From contig SLLY01000042.1 of assembly GCA_007133845.1 (NCBI GenBank), forward strand, positions 1 to 5,036: a stretch of 5,036 bases of DNA, written 5' to 3'. The stretch comes from Candidatus Woesearchaeota archaeon. GTDB lineage: Archaea > Nanobdellota > Nanobdellia > CSSed11-243R1. Shown here one piece after another: positions 4,312 to 5,036 of the stretch (positions within the stretch are counted from its first letter, which is position 1; the number at the start of each line of letters is the position of its first letter). The notes below the pieces were generated by a model. It did no database searches. It was not told the origin of the DNA and worked only from the letters and a program-made list of their open reading frames with translations. The translations under genes and the position numbers were made by a program.

Positions 4312-5036
4312 TTTCATTTCTTTTAGGCATTTTTTTTATTATGTAATTCATTAGAATAGGGGCTATAAAAACGGTTACAATTGAAAGTAAAACAAGTGAT
4401 GAAATAATCTCATCATTCAATATTCCAAATTCTAGTGCTGCATATGCTGCGGCAAGTGTTGTTGATAATTGAGGCATTGTTGATACTCCAAATAAAATAC
4501 TTTCATCATTTGAAAATTTAAGAATCCTTCCACCTATCCAACCACTTATTATTTTAGAACTCATCAAACCAACAACGACAAAAACTGCTAAAAAAGCATT
4601 TGTTAAATTAGCTAGTGCAAAAATATCTGTTCGCATACCCATAACTAAAAAGAAAATAGGTATGAAAAAACCATAACTTATTATACGTATTTTTTCCTCT
4701 ATTTTACCGTGAGCTATATCCCCAAAAAACATACCAATTATAAAACCTGCTAATATCGCATGCATACCTAATATTTCAAAAAGAAGTACTGTTGCAATTA
4801 ATATAACAAATAGATATCTAAGTTTTGTTTGAAATAAATCATCTTCAACTTTTTCCGAAAAAATTCTTTTTCCTAATAAAGGAATAAAAAATTTCAATAT
4901 AATTAAAATACATATAACTAATGGAATAAATAAAACAAGAGGAAGGGGAGTTTTTTGAGTAAATTTTTGTAGAACAAATCCAAGCAATAGAAGACTAGCT
5001 ATGTCCTCTAAAACAGTCGCAGAAATTATTGTTTGT
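4283..5036 (-). CDS. CPA2/Kef-type cation-proton antiporter, C-terminal part (5' end outside window)
   Basis: Membrane antiporter of the Na+/H+ exchanger family, expected to exchange Na+ or K+ for H+ across the cytoplasmic membrane. Only the last 250 residues are in the window. The frame stays open to the right edge, reading QTIISATVLEDIASLLLLG; the TTG at 4987 is an internal Leu codon and not a start. Glu10-Asp11 of the visible part sit where family members carry the ion-binding acidic pair (DD in NapA, ND in NhaP types). Then follow several membrane helices with family signatures: HAILAGFIIGMFFGD, FFLVMGMRTD, and the GVSTMPQLSTTLAAAYAALEFG stretch, here cited by its ends at about 198-218 of the visible part. 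The protein ends about 20 residues after the last helix in a polar tail, so no RCK/TrkA-N regulatory domain is attached, unlike full KefB/KefC. Its ion specificity cannot be decided. It is convergent with the PspC gene, overlapping by 29 bases. Confidence 0.88.
   Translation of the reverse strand, partial: QTIISATVLEDIASLLLLGFVLQKFTQKTPLPLVLFIPLVICILIILKFFIPLLGKRIFSEKVEDDLFQTKLRYLFVILIATVLLFEILGMHAILAGFIIGMFFGDIAHGKIEEKIRIISYGFFIPIFFLVMGMRTDIFALANLTNAFLAVFVVVGLMSSKIISGWIGGRILKFSNDESILFGVSTMPQLSTTLAAAYAALEFGILNDEIISSLVLLSIVTVFIAPILMNYIIKKMPKRNEINSQAPSEL

Noticed and set aside
4985..4987. TTG as start codon of the antiporter
   Set aside because: The same frame continues upstream to the window edge with conserved family sequence (ATVLEDIASLL), so this codon is internal Leu.

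Overview
This is a compact, strongly AT-rich stretch of what looks like an archaeal genome. Evidence for archaea: GGTG and GGTGAT Shine-Dalgarno sites match an archaeal 16S 3' end. Several genes start about 24-29 bases after a TATA-like box with no leader, as in archaeal leaderless transcripts. The hydrogenase, HAD phosphatase, PspC and antiporter genes have an archaeal flavour. Small genes, tight overlaps and the AT-rich lysine/isoleucine-rich proteins suggest a DPANN-type or similar uncultured lineage. That placement is inference, since no rRNA or tRNA gene is present.

Positions 1-2900 form a small [NiFe]-hydrogenase island. Two accessory genes read rightward and are translationally coupled by an ATGA overlap: a protein resembling the uncharacterised, hydrogenase-linked DUF6390 family with a HypC-like C-terminal part (41-742), and a HycI/HybD-type maturation protease (739-1119). 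They run head-on into the structural genes, which read leftward: small subunit (2367-2849) followed by large subunit (1100-2374, start revised from 2395). The large subunit keeps all four Ni-binding cysteines but ends in DPCMTCASR, with Arg where most enzymes have His, and a seven-residue tail that the neighbouring protease presumably removes. The small subunit is reduced to the single proximal-cluster domain and has Asp in place of the first cluster Cys. No electron-transfer partner gene (HydB/HydG, FrhB, ferredoxin, membrane subunits) and no hypABDEF genes are in the window.

Positions 2850-2900 are a divergent promoter with one palindromic TTTATATAAA box that could serve both the hydrogenase genes and a small winged-helix-like protein of unknown function (2901-3236). 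That protein could be a local regulator.

Positions 3233-5036 look like ordinary housekeeping genes: a HAD-superfamily IA phosphatase (leftward), a short membrane protein with an N-terminal zinc-finger-like motif and a PspC domain (rightward), and the C-terminal part of a CPA2/Kef-type cation-proton antiporter (leftward) that runs off the right edge. Genes in convergent pairs overlap at their 3' ends by 4 to 29 bases. There is no gene-free stretch above 300 bases. I saw no insertion sequences, CRISPR arrays, RNA genes or long repeats.
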